DNA from: Planctomycetota bacterium
GTDB taxonomy: Bacteria > Planctomycetota > UBA1135 > JADKAF01
Direction: 5' to 3'
Length of the DNA: 64,000 nucleotides
Assembly: GCA_016719295.1 (NCBI GenBank)
Contig: JADKAF010000001.1
Coordinates: 1,674,001 to 1,738,000, forward strand
In this document: one piece after another, positions 8,177 to 16,828 of the stretch
Position numbering within the stretch: the stretch's first letter is position 1
Layout of the letters: every line of letters starts with the position of its first letter
Made by a program: the position numbers and the translations under genes
The notes under the pieces: model-generated
Database searches by the model: none
Told to the model about the DNA's origin: nothing
Seen by the model: only the letters and a program-made list of their open reading frames with translations

Positions 8177-9172
8177 TCAGCGCTCGTCCCGACGTCGTTC
8201 CTTCGTGCTCCGTTGCGCCTTGCGCTTCTGCTTCGCCTTCCGCGCGCGCGCGCCACCCGAGCTCGAATCCTCGGCGAGGAGCTGCTCGCGCGCGGCGCGG
8301 AGCTCCTCCTCCGCGGCCTCCGAGACCTTCGGCCAACCCAGCTCGAGGCCTTCGATGGCGCGCGTGATGAGAGCCGCGACCAAGTTGCGGGCGACGTACT
8401 TGCGATTGGCGGGGATCACATGCCAAGGAGCCCACGGCGTGCTCGTGGCCTCGAACGCGTCTTCGTAGGCCGCCTGATACTGGTCCCAGTAGCCGCGCTC
8501 CACGACGTCCGCGGCCGAGAACTTCCAGTGCTTCGAGGGATCCTCCAGGCGATCGAGCAAGCGCCGACGCTGCTCCTCCTTCGAGATGTGGAGGAAGAAC
8601 TTGAGCACGAGCGTGCCGCTCTCGACCAAGTGCTTCTCCATCGCGTTGATCGCTTCGTAGCGCGCGCGCCAGAAGGCCTTGCCGCGCTTGCCCTCGGGCA
8701 GCTTGCCGGTCTCCAGGAGCTCCGGGTGCACCTTCACGACGAGGACATCCTCGTAGTAGGAGCGATTGAAGATGCCGATGCGCCCGCGCTCCGGCAGCGC
8801 CTTCACGTAGCGCCAGAGGAAGTCGTGATCGAGCTCCTCCGCGGAGGGCTTCTTGAAGGAGTGCACCTGACAGCCCTGCGGGTTCACTCCCGACATCACG
8901 TGCTTGATCGTCCCGTCCTTGCCCGCGGCGTCCATCGCCTGCAGGACGACCAGCACGGAACGGCGATCGTTGGCCCAGAGCTCCTCCTGCGCCTCGGCGA
9001 GCCGCTCGAGGTAGTGCGCGAGCACTTCTCGCGCATGCTCCTTCAGCTCGTCCTCGGCGAGCTCCGCGAGATCGGGCGTGAGCTCGCCGTCGGGATCGAT
9101 GCGCGCGAGGCGCGGCCTGCGGCCGGGGCGCAACGCCAGCTTGGCGATCAGCTTCTCGCGCGTCTTGCTCAT
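8177..9172 (-). CDS. ppk2: Polyphosphate kinase 2 family protein
   Basis: A 331-residue PPK2 that transfers phosphate between inorganic polyphosphate and a nucleotide. The Walker A loop reads LQAMDAAGKDGTIK (near residue 80) and the Walker B/lid region reads RIGIFNRSYYEDVLVVKVHP. The sequence matches the single-domain polyphosphate:AMP/ADP phosphotransferase type (TIGR03709-like). The last 40 residues are Lys/Arg-rich (KAKQKRKAQ) and beyond the catalytic fold. The ATG at 9170-9172 (MSKTREKLIAK) lies 17 bp after the pfk stop with AGAGGAG between them, so the two are probably one transcript. Direction (nucleotide-forming or polyP-forming) and nucleotide preference cannot be read from sequence alone. 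Confidence 0.9.
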   Translation of the reverse strand: MSKTREKLIAKLALRPGRRPRLARIDPDGELTPDLAELAEDELKEHAREVLAHYLERLAEAQEELWANDRRSVLVVLQAMDAAGKDGTIKHVMSGVNPQGCQVHSFKKPSAEELDHDFLWRYVKALPERGRIGIFNRSYYEDVLVVKVHPELLETGKLPEGKRGKAFWRARYEAINAMEKHLVESGTLVLKFFLHISKEEQRRRLLDRLEDPSKHWKFSAADVVERGYWDQYQAAYEDAFEATSTPWAPWHVIPANRKYVARNLVAALITRAIEGLELGWPKVSEAAEEELRAAREQLLAEDSSSGGARARKAKQKRKAQRSTKERRRDER

Positions 9173-9189
9173 CTCCGACGATCTCCTCT

Positions 9190-10491
9190 TCAGACCAAGG
9201 AAGGCTGCCCGGTGGACTCCAGAACGCTGAGCCAGAGGTCGCCATCGGGATCCACCTGCCGGCGCCCCTTCACGACGAGCTCCATGGGCAGGTAGACGAA
9301 GCGGCCGTGGCGCTGGCCGACGACGAAGCGCGTGAGCCCCGCCATCGCGCCGTGCGCGGCGTGCTGCGCGAGGCGCAGGCAGTAGGCGCTGTCGGTCGCG
9401 TTCGCCGGCACGCTGCGCAAGATGTAGCTGGGATCGATGTACTTGAGCACCACGGGCTCGCCGCGGCGCGTGAAGTGCTCCTCGATCTCGCGCGCGAGGA
9501 AGCGGCCGATGTCGCCGAGCTTCTGATTGCCGGAGGGGTCGCGCCCGAGGGCCGCGGGATCGAAGTGCTCCTGGCCCGCGCCCTCCGCGACCACCACCAC
9601 GGCGTGGTCCTTCTCCTCCAGCCGGCGCATGAGCGCCGGCAGCAGGCCGCGCTCCCCTTCGCGCCCGAGCGAGAAGCGCACTTCGGGGATCAAGCAGAAG
9701 CTGACGTCGCTCGAGGCCAGCGTCGCCCAGCACGCGATGAAGCCCGAGTGACGGCCCATCAGCTTGACCAGCCCCACGCCGCGCGGCGCCGAGAAGGCCT
9801 CGGCGTGCGCGGAACGGATGACGCGCATCGCGGTGGAGAACGCCGTGTCGAAGCCGAAGCTCTGGTCGATCACCTGCAGGTCGTTGTCGATCGTCTTCGG
9901 CACGCCGACGACGGAGAGCGCCCGGCCGCGCCGCGCGAGCTCGTCCGCGATCGCGATCGCGCCGCGCATCGAGCCATCGCCGCCGATCGCGAAGAGGAGG
10001 TCGACCTCTTCCGCGATGAGGCGAGCGACGCAGGCTTCGATATCGAGCTTGCAGCGCGCGGTGCCGAGGAAGCAGCCGCCTTGCTCGTGCACGCGGCTCA
10101 GCTGCGCCTCGTAGAGCGCGATCGGCGGAACGCCGCGCTGGAGTCCGTCGTAGCCGTAGCGGATCCCGAGCACGCGGCGCAGGCCGTAGCGCCCGCGCAG
10201 CACCTGCACCAAGCCGTGGATGACGTCGTTCAGGCCGGGGCAGAGACCTCCCGAGCAGAGGATCGCGGCGCTCGCGCGCTGGGGCTCGAAGTAGATGCGG
10301 CGGCGCGGACCTGCTAGCTCGAGCGTGGTCTGCTCGCCGCTGCCGACGAGCGGGAGCTCGTCGTCGAAGAGCATGCGCCGCGTCTCGTCGTGGAAGTAGC
10401 GCTCGGCGCGCTCGCCGAGGCGCGCGAAGAAAGGAGAGTCGTAGCGCGCCGGGCCGAGGCGCGGGATCTCCGTGGAGGAAAGGGCGGACAT
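9190..10491 (-). CDS. 6-phosphofructokinase, plant-type mixed active site
   Basis: A 433-residue phosphofructokinase converting fructose 6-phosphate to the 1,6-bisphosphate. It has the nucleotide site SGGLCPGLNDVI (near residue 87), the phosphate motif IGGDGSMRGA (near 170), the catalytic PKTIDNDL (near 203) and MGRHSGFIA (near 255). In E. coli numbering Gly104 (GGDGS) marks ATP use, while Lys124 (PKTIDND) is usual for pyrophosphate enzymes. The Gly/Lys combination is that of the long plant-like ATP-PFK group, so ATP is the likelier donor but PPi is not excluded. The N-terminal extension of about 80 residues fits that group. It is first gene of a pfk-ppk2 pair and divergent from the CHAD gene. 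Confidence 0.88.
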   Translation of the reverse strand: MSALSSTEIPRLGPARYDSPFFARLGERAERYFHDETRRMLFDDELPLVGSGEQTTLELAGPRRRIYFEPQRASAAILCSGGLCPGLNDVIHGLVQVLRGRYGLRRVLGIRYGYDGLQRGVPPIALYEAQLSRVHEQGGCFLGTARCKLDIEACVARLIAEEVDLLFAIGGDGSMRGAIAIADELARRGRALSVVGVPKTIDNDLQVIDQSFGFDTAFSTAMRVIRSAHAEAFSAPRGVGLVKLMGRHSGFIACWATLASSDVSFCLIPEVRFSLGREGERGLLPALMRRLEEKDHAVVVVAEGAGQEHFDPAALGRDPSGNQKLGDIGRFLAREIEEHFTRRGEPVVLKYIDPSYILRSVPANATDSAYCLRLAQHAAHGAMAGLTRFVVGQRHGRFVYLPMELVVKGRRQVDPDGDLWLSVLESTGQPSLV

Positions 10492-10624
10492 GGAGCTCGG
10501 GTTCGCCTCGCGTTCGCTCGCCGCGCCGGATCGCGGCGAAGAGCGCAGAGTCTGGCGACCCTAGCCGGGCGTGCAATCGAGCGCCGGTTAGAATCCGCGC
10601 GGCTCCCAGCTCTCATCCCCCGTC

Positions 10625-12100
10625 GTGCCCGCCCCCAACTCCCCTGCATTGATCGGCCCTTCGGGCAGCTCCGGCGGTCTGCTCGCCGAGCTCGACCGTC
10701 AATTCGGGCTGCGCGATGCGGGTCGAGGCGAAGGACGGCGCATCTATCTCGACACTCCGGAGCGCCGGCTCACCGCGCGCGGTGAGCGCTTGTGGGCCAG
10801 CCGGCAGGGCTCGGGGCTGGTGCTGTTCCACCTGGCGCGCCGCGGCAAGCGACCGCGGCACGAGCCGATCCCGGAGCTCCCCCGCCGCGTCGGCGTGCTC
10901 CCGAGCGCGCTGCGGCGCTGCGCGCTGCGCGCCGCACCCGAGGACGCCGCGCTCGAGGTGCTCGCGGTCGTGGATTGGCGCCTGCGCTTCGCCGCGCTCG
11001 AGAACGGGCCGGGCAAGGACGAGCTGCTCTTCGAGGAGCGCCGAGTGCGGCGCGGCAGCTCCACGCAGCGCTTGCCCGCCGTGCTCGTCGTGCATCCGGG
11101 TGCGGGTGCCGAAGTGCTGCGCCGGGTCGAGATCGTCGCCTCCGAACACGGCTATCGCCCGATCGCCGAGGACGAGCTCGAGGCGGCGATGCGCCGCGCG
11201 ACGCCGTCGATCGATCGCCGCGCCGCCGGAGCGCGCCCCGCGGGAGCCGCGCTGCTCGACGCGCTGCGCGAGGAGCGCGCGGCGCTCCGGCGAACCCTTC
11301 CGACCGCGATCACCTCCGGCGATCCCGACGCGCTCCACCAGATGCGCATCGCCCTGCGGCGCACGCGCGCGCTACTCTCGAACTTCCGCCCGGTGCTCCC
11401 CGCGCGCAGCGGCGCGCGTTTCGCCCGCGAGTTCGCTTGGCTGCAGAGCGCGAGCGGCCGCGCGCGCGACCTCGACGTGCTGCGCCTCCAGATCACGGCC
11501 TTGCCGGAGGTCGCGCCGCGCACGCTCGAGACCGTCGATGCGGCGTGCCGCGCGGCGCGCGAAGAGCTGCGTGCCGTTGCGGAGAGCCGGCGCGCGCAGC
11601 GCTTCTTCGATCGCTGGGACGCGCTGCTCGCCCGCACTCCCGAGCGCCTCTCGCCCCTGGCCAGCACTCCGCTGGCACCGCTCGTCCACGAGCGCCTCTC
11701 CACCCGAGCGCGCAAGCTGCGCCGCGCGATCCGCGCGCTCGCAGCACCCGCGACGGTGCAGGAGCTGCACGAGCTGCGCATCGCGGCGAAGAAGCTCCGC
11801 TACGTCCTCGAGTCCTTCGGCGAGCTGCTGCGCGGCAAGAGAGCGGAGCGCCTCTTGCGCGCTCTGCGCCGCGTGCAGGAAGAGCTGGGCTCGCGCAACG
11901 ACGCGGCCGTGCAAGTGGAGCTCCTGCGCACGCTCGCACGAGACCTCGATGCGGAATCCGCGGTGCAGCACTGGAAAGGCACCTGCTCCGAGCTCGCCGA
12001 GCGCGGCCTCGACGAGCGCCTCGCGAAGCGCCTCGGGCAGCTCTCTCGCGCGCTGCGGCGCAAGCGGATCGCGCGGCTCTTACCGCGCCCGCGGCTCTGA
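10625..12100 (+). CDS. CHAD domain protein with N-terminal CYTH-like region
   Basis: A 491-residue protein. Residues 1-200 are a degenerate CYTH-like part (IYLDTPERRLTARGERLW, VEIVASEHGYRPI). Residues about 215-485 form a CHAD domain, an alpha-helical bundle rich in conserved His, Arg and Lys: DALHQMRIALRRTRALLSNF near 240 and LHELRIAAKKLRYVLESFGE near 383, the two half-repeats of the fold, plus SGRARDLDVLR. CHAD domains bind inorganic polyphosphate. The CYTH part lacks an obvious ExExK signature, so triphosphatase activity is doubtful. The GTG at 10625 is the start. It lies 133 bp from the divergent pfk-ppk2 pair, which places a polyphosphate-binding protein beside a polyphosphate-using enzyme. 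Confidence 0.85.
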   Translation: MPAPNSPALIGPSGSSGGLLAELDRQFGLRDAGRGEGRRIYLDTPERRLTARGERLWASRQGSGLVLFHLARRGKRPRHEPIPELPRRVGVLPSALRRCALRAAPEDAALEVLAVVDWRLRFAALENGPGKDELLFEERRVRRGSSTQRLPAVLVVHPGAGAEVLRRVEIVASEHGYRPIAEDELEAAMRRATPSIDRRAAGARPAGAALLDALREERAALRRTLPTAITSGDPDALHQMRIALRRTRALLSNFRPVLPARSGARFAREFAWLQSASGRARDLDVLRLQITALPEVAPRTLETVDAACRAAREELRAVAESRRAQRFFDRWDALLARTPERLSPLASTPLAPLVHERLSTRARKLRRAIRALAAPATVQELHELRIAAKKLRYVLESFGELLRGKRAERLLRALRRVQEELGSRNDAAVQVELLRTLARDLDAESAVQHWKGTCSELAERGLDERLAKRLGQLSRALRRKRIARLLPRPRL

Positions 12101-12120
12101 GATCGCAGTCCTCTGCGATC
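12101..12120 (+). terminator. Hairpin directly after CHAD gene
   Basis: GATCGCAG (12101-12108) and CTGCGATC (12113-12120) form a perfect 8-bp stem with a TCCT loop, starting at the base after the stop codon. No T-run follows. It sits between convergent genes and may stop transcription from either side. Confidence 0.4.
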
Positions 12121-12174
12121 GCAGACCGACGAGAGGTCGCGCGGGGCCCGACGGCGCGCGCTCCGGAGAGAGGG

Positions 12175-13266
12175 TCAGCTCGGACGCAAGACGCGGTTGC
12201 GGCGCTCTTCGACCAGGCGCGTACCCGTAGCGACAGCTTCTTCGGCGGTGCTCGCGGTGCCATCGGCGCCCATCTCGCGCCAGAGGTCCGGTGCGATGCG
12301 GAAAGGCGCGCCTCCGACCAAGATCGGCACGTGGTCGAACTCGGCGTCGAGGCGCACGAGCTCGATCAGGCGCGAGGTGTTGCGCAGGTGCAGGCTCAGC
12401 GTGGTCGCGACGGCGAGGAGGTCGATTCCCGGGTCGCGCATCGCCTGCATCAAGTGCTCGCCGGGCATGTTGGCGCCGAGATGCAGGACTTGCCAGCCGG
12501 CGGCGGCGAAAGCATCGGCGACGAGGCGTATGCCGATGTCGTGCAGCTCACCGCCCACCGAGAGCGTGGCGACGCGCAAGCCGGTCCGCGGAGAGCGGGC
12601 CCCGATCGCGGCGAGCGCCGCGAGGGCGCGCTCCGCGACGCGGGAGCAGAGGTGCTCGTCGGCGACGGAGGCGTCGCCGATCTGCCAGAGGCGACCGATC
12701 TCCTCGAGCGCGCGTCCGATCACGGCTTCGGCGAGACGCCCAGGCGGCATCGCCCCAGAGCGCGCGGGCGCGAGCACGAGGTCCAAGGCGCGCTCGCCGT
12801 CGCCTTCCAGCACCGCGACCAAGAACTGCCGCGCGAGCTTGATCTCGAGCGCCGTGCCGCTCAGCACCGAGCTGGTCGGCGGAGCACCTTCGCTCGCGCG
12901 CGCTCGGCCCGCGCGCAGCACCGGCTCGACGCAGGCGAAGGCGTCCGTCGGGAGGTGCTCGCGGCAGACATACTCGAGAGCTGCCAGGTTCTCCTGGAGA
13001 TAGCTGGTCGGGATGTCGCGCCCCAGATGCGCCTCGATCGCCCAGCGCACGTGGTCATCGAAGAGCGCGGGCCGCCCCACGGCCACGGCCTCCGCGAGAT
13101 AGCGCAGGCGGAGCTCCGTGTCCTCGAGGACACGCGTGAAAGCATCCGCGCCGAAGCACTCGACGGAGCTCTGAGCTTCGGCCATCTGGCGCTCCACGGC
13201 GGCGGCCGCGAGCGCGCGAGGCGTCGCCGTGAGCAGCTCGGCGGCGAATCGTCCGCGAGAGTTCAT
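12175..13266 (-). CDS. Cobalamin-binding sensor-like protein (W-x9-EH and ExHxxG)
   Basis: A 363-residue soluble protein ending in a MetH-type helical cap and a B12-binding Rossmann domain. The cap carries GRLWQIGDASVADEHL, i.e. W-x9-E-H, the pattern associated with the photoreceptor CarH, where Trp and Glu/His cover the upper face of adenosylcobalamin. The Rossmann part has GGELHDIGIRLV, an ExHxxG version of the DxHxxG motif that supplies the lower His ligand, then LHLGANMP and ILVGGAPF. The N-terminal 170 residues are helical (FDDHVRWAIEAHLGRDIPTSYL) and are not a MerR DNA-binding domain as in CarH. It therefore looks like a light- or cobalamin-responsive module whose output is not by direct MerR-type DNA binding. 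It is divergent from the HAD gene. Confidence 0.75.
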   Translation of the reverse strand: MNSRGRFAAELLTATPRALAAAAVERQMAEAQSSVECFGADAFTRVLEDTELRLRYLAEAVAVGRPALFDDHVRWAIEAHLGRDIPTSYLQENLAALEYVCREHLPTDAFACVEPVLRAGRARASEGAPPTSSVLSGTALEIKLARQFLVAVLEGDGERALDLVLAPARSGAMPPGRLAEAVIGRALEEIGRLWQIGDASVADEHLCSRVAERALAALAAIGARSPRTGLRVATLSVGGELHDIGIRLVADAFAAAGWQVLHLGANMPGEHLMQAMRDPGIDLLAVATTLSLHLRNTSRLIELVRLDAEFDHVPILVGGAPFRIAPDLWREMGADGTASTAEEAVATGTRLVEERRNRVLRPS

Positions 13267-13421
13267 ATCCGAATCTGGACCTCGAGGTGGTATGGACGCG
13301 GGAGACGGTGCGGAGGCCAGCGCCGCGAAGGCCTCCTCAGGTCATCATGGCCGACGGCTTCGATCTCGCGAAAGAGGCCGGATGCATCCTGCGGCGCCCG
13401 CGTCCGGCGAACGAGCAGCGC

Positions 13422-14027
13422 ATGCACACGCCACCCACGATGGACTTGCTCGATCTGCGGTTCTGGATCTTCGATCTCGACGGCACCCTCACGGTGCCGA
13501 CCCACGACTTCGAGGAGCTGCGCGAGGAGCTCGAGCTCCCCCCCGGCCTCGGCATCCTCGAAGCCTTGGCCGAGCTCCCCGCCGAGCTCGCCGCCGAACG
13601 ACATCGCCGGCTGGAGCTCTGGGAGCGCCGGCACGCCCACGAGGCGACGGCGCAGCCGGGCGCCGCCGAGCTGCTGATCGAGCTCGGGAAGCGCGGTGCT
13701 CGGCGCGGCGTGCTCACGCGGAACACCTGGCAGAACGCCTGGCTCACGCTCGAAGCCTGCGGCCTGGGAGCCTTCTTCGACCCGAGCGAAGTGCTCGGCC
13801 GCGAAGCTGCCGCCGCAAAACCATCGCCAGATGGAGTGATTCGACTGCTCACGCTCTGGGGCGCGCGCCCCGAGGAGGCGGTGATGGCAGGCGACTTCGT
13901 CTTCGATCTCGAGGCCGGCCGCGCGGCGGGTGTGCGGACCCTCTACCTCGACGGCAGCGGCGCGTTCCCTCACCGCGCGCTCGCCGACCACGCGATCCGC
14001 GCGTGGACCGAGGTCTTGGAGCGTTGA
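13422..14027 (+). CDS. HAD superfamily hydrolase (phosphatase)
   Basis: A haloacid-dehalogenase-like phosphatase of about 201 residues. Motif I is FWIFDLDGTLT (nucleophile Asp and general-acid Asp two residues later) within the first 20 residues. Motif II is the Thr of GVLTRNT, motif III the Lys of AAAKPSPDG, and motif IV MAGDFVFDLEAGRAAG. The cap is the short helical C1 type found in phosphoglycolate phosphatase-like and pyrophosphatase-like members. The substrate is unknown. Several in-frame ATGs exist (13287, 13347, 13422, 13440); 13422 or 13440 places motif I at the usual distance from the N-terminus, and none has a strong ribosome-binding site. Confidence 0.82.
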   Translation: MHTPPTMDLLDLRFWIFDLDGTLTVPTHDFEELREELELPPGLGILEALAELPAELAAERHRRLELWERRHAHEATAQPGAAELLIELGKRGARRGVLTRNTWQNAWLTLEACGLGAFFDPSEVLGREAAAAKPSPDGVIRLLTLWGARPEEAVMAGDFVFDLEAGRAAGVRTLYLDGSGAFPHRALADHAIRAWTEVLER

Positions 14028-14069
14028 AGCGCACCGCATCCGGCGAGCTGCGGCAATCCGTCCCGGATC

Positions 14070-14098
14070 TTCAGTCGCGCGCTCCCGATCGCTATCAT
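14070..14098 (+). promoter_or_regulatory. Candidate promoter for the nqr locus
   Basis: TTCAGT (14070-14075) and TATCAT (14093-14098) are 17 bp apart; the -10 matches consensus at five of six bases, the -35 only at three. The predicted leader to nqrA would be about 140 nt. The 14028-14246 gap otherwise holds no credible gene. Confidence 0.35.
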
Positions 14099-14246
14099 CC
14101 CCCGTTCATTTTTCGGGAAAGCGGCTCTACCGCCGCCCCGGCGATGGTGTTCGCGAGGTGCGCGCGATGGTCGGCGGCGCACTTCCGCGAGCTGGTGGCA
14201 CGCGCGCGGCGCTCGCGCTTCGCGCGTCCTTCGGAAGGGGAACGCC

Positions 14247-15608
14247 GTGTTGCGCTTTGAGTTGAAGAAGGGCCTCGACTTGCCCATCCAAGGCGCGCCG
14301 CGCCAGGAGATCGAGGTCGGAGCCGCCGTGCGAACGGTCGCGCTCCTCGGGGCCGATTCCACGGGCCTGAAGCCGACGATGGCGGTGCAGGCCGGCGAGC
14401 GCGTGAAGCTCGGGCAGATCCTCTTCTCGGACAAGCAGCGCGAGGGTGTCCATTTCACCTCGCCCGCCGGCGGAGAGGTCGTCGCGGTACATCGCGGCGA
14501 GAAGCGCGTGCTGGTCTCGGTCGTGATCCGCATCGACGGCGACGAGGCGGTCTCGTTCGAGAAGCTAGACGCTCCGAAGCCCAACGCCGCCAAGGTGCGC
14601 GAGGTCCTCTCGAGCTCGGGGCTCTGGACCAGCTTCCGCACGCGGCCCTTCTCGCGCATCCCCCCGATCAGCGCGGAGCCGAAGGCCATCTTCGTCAACG
14701 CGATGGACACCAACCCGCTGGCGGCCGATCCCGCGGTGGTGCTGCGCGGGCAAGACGCCGACTTCATCGCCGGCTTGCGCGTCGTCGCTTCGCTCTGCCC
14801 CGGGCAGACCTACCTCTGCACGGCGCCGAACGCGGCGATCCCCGGAATCGACCTCGACGCGGTGAAGCACGCGAGCTTCGCAGGCCCGCACCCCGCCGGC
14901 CTCGTCGGCACTCACATCCACTTCCTCCGCCCGGCCGGCCCGCAGTCCTCCGTCTGGCACCTCGACTATCAGGACGCGCTCGCGATCGGGCGCCTGGCGC
15001 GCAGCGGCAAGGTCGATCCGACGCGAGTCCTCTCGATCGCCGGGCCCGCCGCCGCGAAGCCGCGGCTCGTGCGCACTCGCCTCGGCGCGAACCTGAGCGA
15101 GCTGCTCTCGAGCGAAGTCGCCCCGAACGCCGGCGAAGTGCGCCGTATCGTGGGCTCGGTGCTGCAAGGTCGGGCGCTCACGGAGCAGGACGAGGCTCTG
15201 AGCGGGTTCCTCTCGCGCCACGCGCTGCAGGTCTCGATCCTGCGCGAAGGCCGCGACCGCGAGTTCCTCGGCTGGCACATGCCAGGCGGCGACAAGTTCT
15301 CGGTGAAGAACGTGTACGCCTCGGCTCTGCAGCGCGGCAAGAAGCTCTTCGCGTTCACCACGAACACCAACGGAAGCCCGCGCGCCATGGTGCCGATCGG
15401 CAGCTTCGAGAGCGTGATGCCGCTCGACATCCTGCCGACGCAGCTCCTGCGCGCGCTGGTGACCAACGACACCGACTTGGCCCAGGCGCTGGGAGCTCTG
15501 GAGCTCGCCGAGGAGGACCTCGGCCTCCTGAGCTATGTGTGCCCGGGCAAGACCGACTACGCGCCGCTGCTGCGCACATGCTTGAACACCATCGAGAAGG
15601 ACGGCTAG
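14247..15608 (+). CDS. nqrA: Na+-translocating NADH:quinone reductase subunit A
   Basis: A 453-residue cytoplasmic-face subunit of the Na+-NQR respiratory pump, which oxidises NADH, reduces quinone and exports sodium. It is recognised by the N-terminal KKGLDLPIQGAPRQEI segment, VALLGADSTGLKPTM, and the downstream GLRVVASLCPG and VLSIAGPAAAKPRLVRTRLG blocks typical of NqrA; it is implicated in quinone binding. The GTG at 14247 follows GGAAGGGGAAC. It is the first gene of nqrABCDEF-apbE-nqrM, and nqrB starts six bases after its stop. Length fits the family (about 450). Confidence 0.96.
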   Translation: MLRFELKKGLDLPIQGAPRQEIEVGAAVRTVALLGADSTGLKPTMAVQAGERVKLGQILFSDKQREGVHFTSPAGGEVVAVHRGEKRVLVSVVIRIDGDEAVSFEKLDAPKPNAAKVREVLSSSGLWTSFRTRPFSRIPPISAEPKAIFVNAMDTNPLAADPAVVLRGQDADFIAGLRVVASLCPGQTYLCTAPNAAIPGIDLDAVKHASFAGPHPAGLVGTHIHFLRPAGPQSSVWHLDYQDALAIGRLARSGKVDPTRVLSIAGPAAAKPRLVRTRLGANLSELLSSEVAPNAGEVRRIVGSVLQGRALTEQDEALSGFLSRHALQVSILREGRDREFLGWHMPGGDKFSVKNVYASALQRGKKLFAFTTNTNGSPRAMVPIGSFESVMPLDILPTQLLRALVTNDTDLAQALGALELAEEDLGLLSYVCPGKTDYAPLLRTCLNTIEKDG

Positions 15609-15614
15609 GCACGG

Positions 15615-16828
15615 ATGAAAGCCCTGCGCAACGTCCTCGACAAGCTGGGTAAGCCGTTCCACAAGGGCGGCAAGCTGGAGAAGTACTACCCGGTCTACGA
15701 GGCCCTCGACACCTTCGCCTACACACCGGACACGGTGACCACCGGTCCGACGCATGTGCGCGACGGCATCGACCTGAAACGCATGATGATCACGGTCGTC
15801 TGGGCCCTGATCCCGTGCATCCTGATGGCGATGTACAACACCGGCCTGCAGGCCAACTTGGCGCTCGCCAAGTTGGGCATCGCGGTGCCGGAGGGCTGGC
15901 GCGGCTCGCTGATCGACGCGCTCGGCGTCGGCTTCTCGCCCGACAGCCTCTTCGCCTGCGCCTTGCACGGCGCGCTCTACTTCGTCCCGATCTTCGTGGT
16001 CTGCAACCTGGTGGGCGGCACGTGCGAGATGATCTTCTCCACGATCCGCGGGCACGAGATCAACGAGGCTTCCTCGTCACCGGGATGCTCTTCCCGCTGA
16101 CGCTGCCGCCGACCATCCCGCTCTGGCAGGTCGCCGTGGGCATCGCCTTCGGCGTGGTCTTCGGCAAGGAAGTGTTCGGTGGTACCGGCAAGAACTTCCT
16201 GAACCCGGCGCTCACCGCGCGCGCGTTCCTGTACTTCGCCTATCCGATCCAGATCAGCGGTGACGCGGTGTGGACGGCGGTCGATGGCTTCACCGGCGCG
16301 ACCGTGCTCGGCGCGGCGAAGCTGGGCGGCATGCAGGCCGTCGCGGACACCGGGGTCAGCTGGAGCGCCGCCTTCTGGGGCACGATCCAGGGCTCGATGG
16401 GCGAGACCTCGACCTTTGCCTGCATCTTGGGCGCGATCTTCCTGATCCTCACGGGGGTCGGATCCTGGCGCGTGATGGCGGGCATGCTCATCGGCGCCCT
16501 AGCGCTCTCCTCGCTCTTCTCCGCGATGGGAAGCTCCACGAACCCGATGTTCGGCATGCCGCCGCACTGGCACCTCGTCTCCGGCGGCTTCGCCTTCGGC
16601 CTGGTCTTCATGGCCACCGATCCGGTGTCCGCTTCGATGACCGATCGCGGGCGCTGGTTCTACGGCGGCCTCATCGGGGTGATGACGATCTTGATCCGCG
16701 TCGTGAACCCGGCGTTCCCCGAGGGCGTGATGCTCGCGATCCTCTTCGGAAACGTCTTCGCACCCACCATCGATCACTTCGTGATCAAGGCCAACATCAA
16801 GCGGAGGATGCTGCGTCATGTCCAATGA
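15615..16828 (+). CDS. nqrB: Na+-NQR subunit B, frame broken by one base near 16067
   Basis: The membrane subunit carrying covalent FMN and riboflavin. The first 151 codons read as NqrB (MKALRNVLDKLGKPFHKGGK... to STIRGHEINE) and then run into a stop at 16098-16100. In the next frame NqrB continues as GFLVTGMLFPLTLPPTIPLW through GGTGKNFLNPALTARAFLYF to the end at 16828. DGFTGATVLG holds the Thr (S/D-G-A-T) expected to carry FMN. Restoring one G in the GG pair at 16067-16068 gives an uninterrupted protein of about 404 residues, the usual length. The rest of the locus is intact, so an assembly indel is more likely than a dead gene. The stop overlaps nqrC by 11 bp. Confidence 0.9.

Noticed and set aside
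14028..14246. Small gene upstream of nqrA
   Set aside because: Available frames are short, Arg/Ala-rich, overlap each other and lack ribosome-binding sites; the region reads better as promoter and leader.
16060..16100. Programmed -1 frameshifting in nqrB
   Set aside because: A -1 shift at GAG would give the right protein, but no slippery heptamer is present, and nqrB is a single continuous gene elsewhere; an indel is simpler.
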